A stretch of 64,000 bases of DNA from Cryptomeria japonica (lineage: Eukaryota > Streptophyta > Pinopsida > Cupressales > Cupressaceae): contig NC_081412.1 in the NCBI RefSeq assembly GCF_030272615.1, positions 475,239,657-475,303,656 on the forward strand, in the 5' to 3' direction. Positions within the stretch are counted from its first letter, which is position 1; each line of letters starts with the position of its first letter. The position numbers and the translations under genes are program-made. The notes beneath the pieces were generated by a model. It had not been told where the DNA came from, searched no databases, and saw nothing but the letters and a program-made list of their open reading frames with translations. Positions 62,246 to 64,000 of the stretch are shown here, piece after piece.

Positions 62246-63222
62246 TTTAATGCAGAAAGTAAGATTTCTTGTGTAGGGAAGAGAAACAAAACAACTCAGA
62301 GAGAACACATTGGACCAACCCCCTAGATATTATAAGGTGGAACTTTATAATTTAGTGCATTTACAATGCTGCAGTTATTTTCCATAGTTTTACAAAGTCT
62401 AAAAAATGGACACAAATACTGAAGGAAAAAATAATATCTCAGAAGATGAACATCAAACCAACACCAATGCATTCTACTTGAAAAAATATCAACTTTCAAA
62501 ATATAATTCACTGGAATCCAAGATCATATGTGAAAGTTAAAGTGGTTCGAAGTTCATAAAATGAGAACTACCTTCAGATCTGCTAATAAAACTTAATTTA
62601 TGGAAAATTGGTAACTTGTAAGAAACAACTATTACAACACTGCAAAGAGTACAAAAAAATACCCCATTTCAAAAAAAATTGCACTGAAAAATACCTTCAT
62701 ATAACTGAGAACAACTCATTTGAAGATCAGATGCAAAAGAAAAAACTACAATGGTGAGGGGTCTAGCTGAAACTTTATGATGCAATTTTTGAGATATTTA
62801 CTTAGTGAATGCAAAATCTGGAAATGATCCAGATGGTTTTTTCTAGCAGAAAAACAAACCCAGAAAGAATTTTTCTTTATCACTTGCGAAAGATGGGGCC
62901 ACAGTGTAAAAGAACGCCTTCAACAAGGAAAACACGACATGTAAAGCTTCTGGTGTCCGATCTACACACACTTTATATGAAAATAGATGTTTTTCATCCT
63001 TCCAAACAGAAAGGAAAGGTCTATTAGGCCTCAAAATACATAGTTTGAAAATTCCTTCACAAATCTAAGCTTCAAAAACCTTGTTTTACAAAAAAACATA
63101 CATGTAAAACAATATTAATGGATCTTCATCAACATTTAATGGTTTTTTAGATCATGCAAAATGCAAAATAAAACACAAAAATATTTTAAAAGATCTCTAC
63201 AATAATGTAATATGTCAAAACA
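62246..63222 (-). other. untranslated leader of copia element 2
   Basis: Noncoding stretch between the primer site and the gag start codon. No recognisable motif. Confidence 0.6.
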
Positions 63223-63235
63223 GGCTCTGATACCA
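63223..63235 (-). other. primer-binding site of copia element 2
   Basis: Minus strand TGGTATCAGAGCC, a perfect 13-base tRNA-Met site abutting the LTR. Confidence 0.95.
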
Positions 63236-63682
63236 TGTTAAAATTTGAGAAAAAGATTACAACCCATAATTGAATTGAAAGAGATAGATCAAATAAACTG
63301 TAAATATAAATGAAATAAACCACATAAAAGTGATACCAAGAGAAAACTAATGTGAAGTGCTCCAAAGAAAATAGCATCAGATTACTATCTCCAACTATAT
63401 CGAAAATTCAAGCTAGGTAGTGAATTTATATAGGCAAAAGAGAGGGGAGAGATGGAAAATGGACCAATAAGGAGAGGCCACTATGTGGATTAAAGATAGC
63501 AAAATAATCTTCCAAGATAGAAAATGCCACCTCCCTTGTAGGATTTCGACACCTCAAATCACCTACTCACTAATTAAACTCACTTTATTTAACCTAAGCA
63601 AGCTTAATAAAAGTGTAGGAAAAACCTAGGATTATAGGAAAAATATAAAGCCAACTAGGAAAAATAAAAACCTACACTAACA
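63236..63682 (-). repeat. 5' LTR of copia element 2
   Basis: 447 bp, TGTTAAAATT ... CCTACACTAACA on the plus strand, partner of 42380-42827, followed by GTTGG. Confidence 0.95.
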
Positions 63683-63837
63683 GTTGGATGGATGTCTATC
63701 CTGGTTGGATAGATGTACCTGAGTATGTGATTGAATCAAACACAATTAAGAATAAGTAAGAATAAGAAATCAAAATTTTAATATAAAAAAAAAAACCAGT
63801 TGAGATTTTTGGATTAAGTTAAGCGGGTTATTACATG

Positions 63838-63853
63838 TGGTATCAAAGCAAAG
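63838..63853 (+). other. primer-binding site of the outer long-LTR element
   Basis: TGGTATCAAAGCAAAG, a tRNA-Met site with one G-to-A change, two bases after the LTR end at 63835. It shows that the outer LTR is a 5' LTR on the plus strand and that the interior continues beyond the window. Confidence 0.85.
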
Positions 63854-64000
63854 TTTCAAGTCTAGGCCTTGAGCTCACTTCAACTTATGTAATCTAGAAG
63901 GAGTGTCTTGGAAAATTTGGAAGTAGTAGGGATAAATTATTATATATTAAATCAAGAATTAAATAAGGATTCAAATATCAAGAAGACCAAGATGGTAAGG
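63854..64000 (+). other. start of the outer element's interior
   Basis: Leader sequence. An ATG at 63992 (ATGGTAAGG) may be the first codon of its gag, but the window ends there. Confidence 0.4.

Larger units (their letters stand above)
42380..63682 (-). mobile_element. Ty1/copia element 2, split by three later insertions
   Basis: LTRs of about 448 bp at 42380-42827 and 63236-63682 are highly similar. The target duplication GTTGG is exact (42375-42379 and 63683-63687). The minus-strand primer site TGGTATCAGAGCC (63223-63235) directly adjoins the 5' LTR, and a polypurine tract (42828-42840) adjoins the 3' LTR. Coding parts in order: gag start at 62245, gag body at 49.5-50.27 kb, zinc knuckle and protease at 48.0-48.5 kb, integrase to RNase H at 42.9-45.83 kb. 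Removing 45831-47987, about 48.55-49.53 kb and 50271-62205 leaves an element of about 6.3 kb, the usual copia size. Stops throughout pol make it inactive. Confidence 0.95.
37281..63835 (+). mobile_element. very long LTR (about 5.2 kb without insertions), oldest layer of the nest
   Basis: The right end is firm: AAGCGGGTTATTACA at 63821-63835, followed two bases later by the primer site TGGTATCAAAGCAAAG. The expected inverted start would be TGTAATAACCCGC, and TGTCATAACCCTC occurs at 37281, giving a left end. Without the copia insertion at 42380-63682 and one copy of its target duplication, the LTR would be about 5.25 kb. A TATATATTG at about 37751 is a plausible promoter element in the U3 part. 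It contains a GC-rich island at 38672-38862 and a minisatellite around the copia insertion. The second LTR and almost all of the interior lie beyond the window, so the left end rests on terminal similarity only. Long LTRs and this TGTAATACCC-type end are usual for Ty3/gypsy-like plant elements. Confidence 0.6.

Overview
The window is nuclear DNA of a seed plant, most likely a gymnosperm (conifer). The main reasons are AT-rich sequence packed with old, nested LTR retrotransposons, a plant-type L1 LINE that carries RNase H, and decayed fragments of plant gene families: a PLS-type PPR protein, the splicing factor CWC22 and an NBS-LRR receptor. There is no bacterial-type gene organisation and no convincing intact host gene. 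Nearly every coding trace has stops or frameshifts, and many of the stops look like C-to-T changes in CAG or CGA codons.

Left part (1-21.3 kb). The 3' end of a LINE lies at 1-860. It is followed by a decayed protein of unknown family (1.1-1.95 kb), a PPR pseudogene on the minus strand (2.45-3.36 kb) and an intronless CWC22 fragment (4.87-6.31 kb) whose acidic tail was duplicated together with a long GAT repeat. Next come a SET-domain-like segment (about 7.3-7.6 kb) and a split gene whose 13 exons keep the reading frame (7.71-10.63 kb); its core resembles plant transposon proteins. A partial LTR with a tRNA-Met primer site ends at 14.09 kb. A long intronless minus-strand gene of unknown family (14.5-17.4 kb) lies next to a CpG-retaining, TCGAT-rich 247-bp tandem array (18.03-18.81 kb).

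Middle (21.3-37.3 kb). A complete but dead Ty1/copia element (21275-30276, minus strand, target duplication TCTAT) is followed by a 3.0-kb non-autonomous LTR element (30484-33526), an NBS fragment, and about 3 kb of unclassified sequence.

Right part (37.3-64 kb) is a nested stack. The oldest layer is a very long LTR starting at 37281 and ending at 63835, with a primer-binding site directly after it. Into a minisatellite inside that LTR went a copia element (42380-63682, target duplication GTTGG). Into the copia element went a 2.2-kb LTR element with a tiny interior (45831-47987), an AT-rich insert of about 1 kb, and a solo LTR (50271-62205, target duplication AGTTG). A nearly full-length LINE (about 51.6-59.83 kb) sits inside the solo LTR. 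Removing the solo LTR on paper restores a continuous copia gag reading frame, which supports the order of events. The two long LTRs share similar termini, and each carries a GC-rich island of short inverted repeats.
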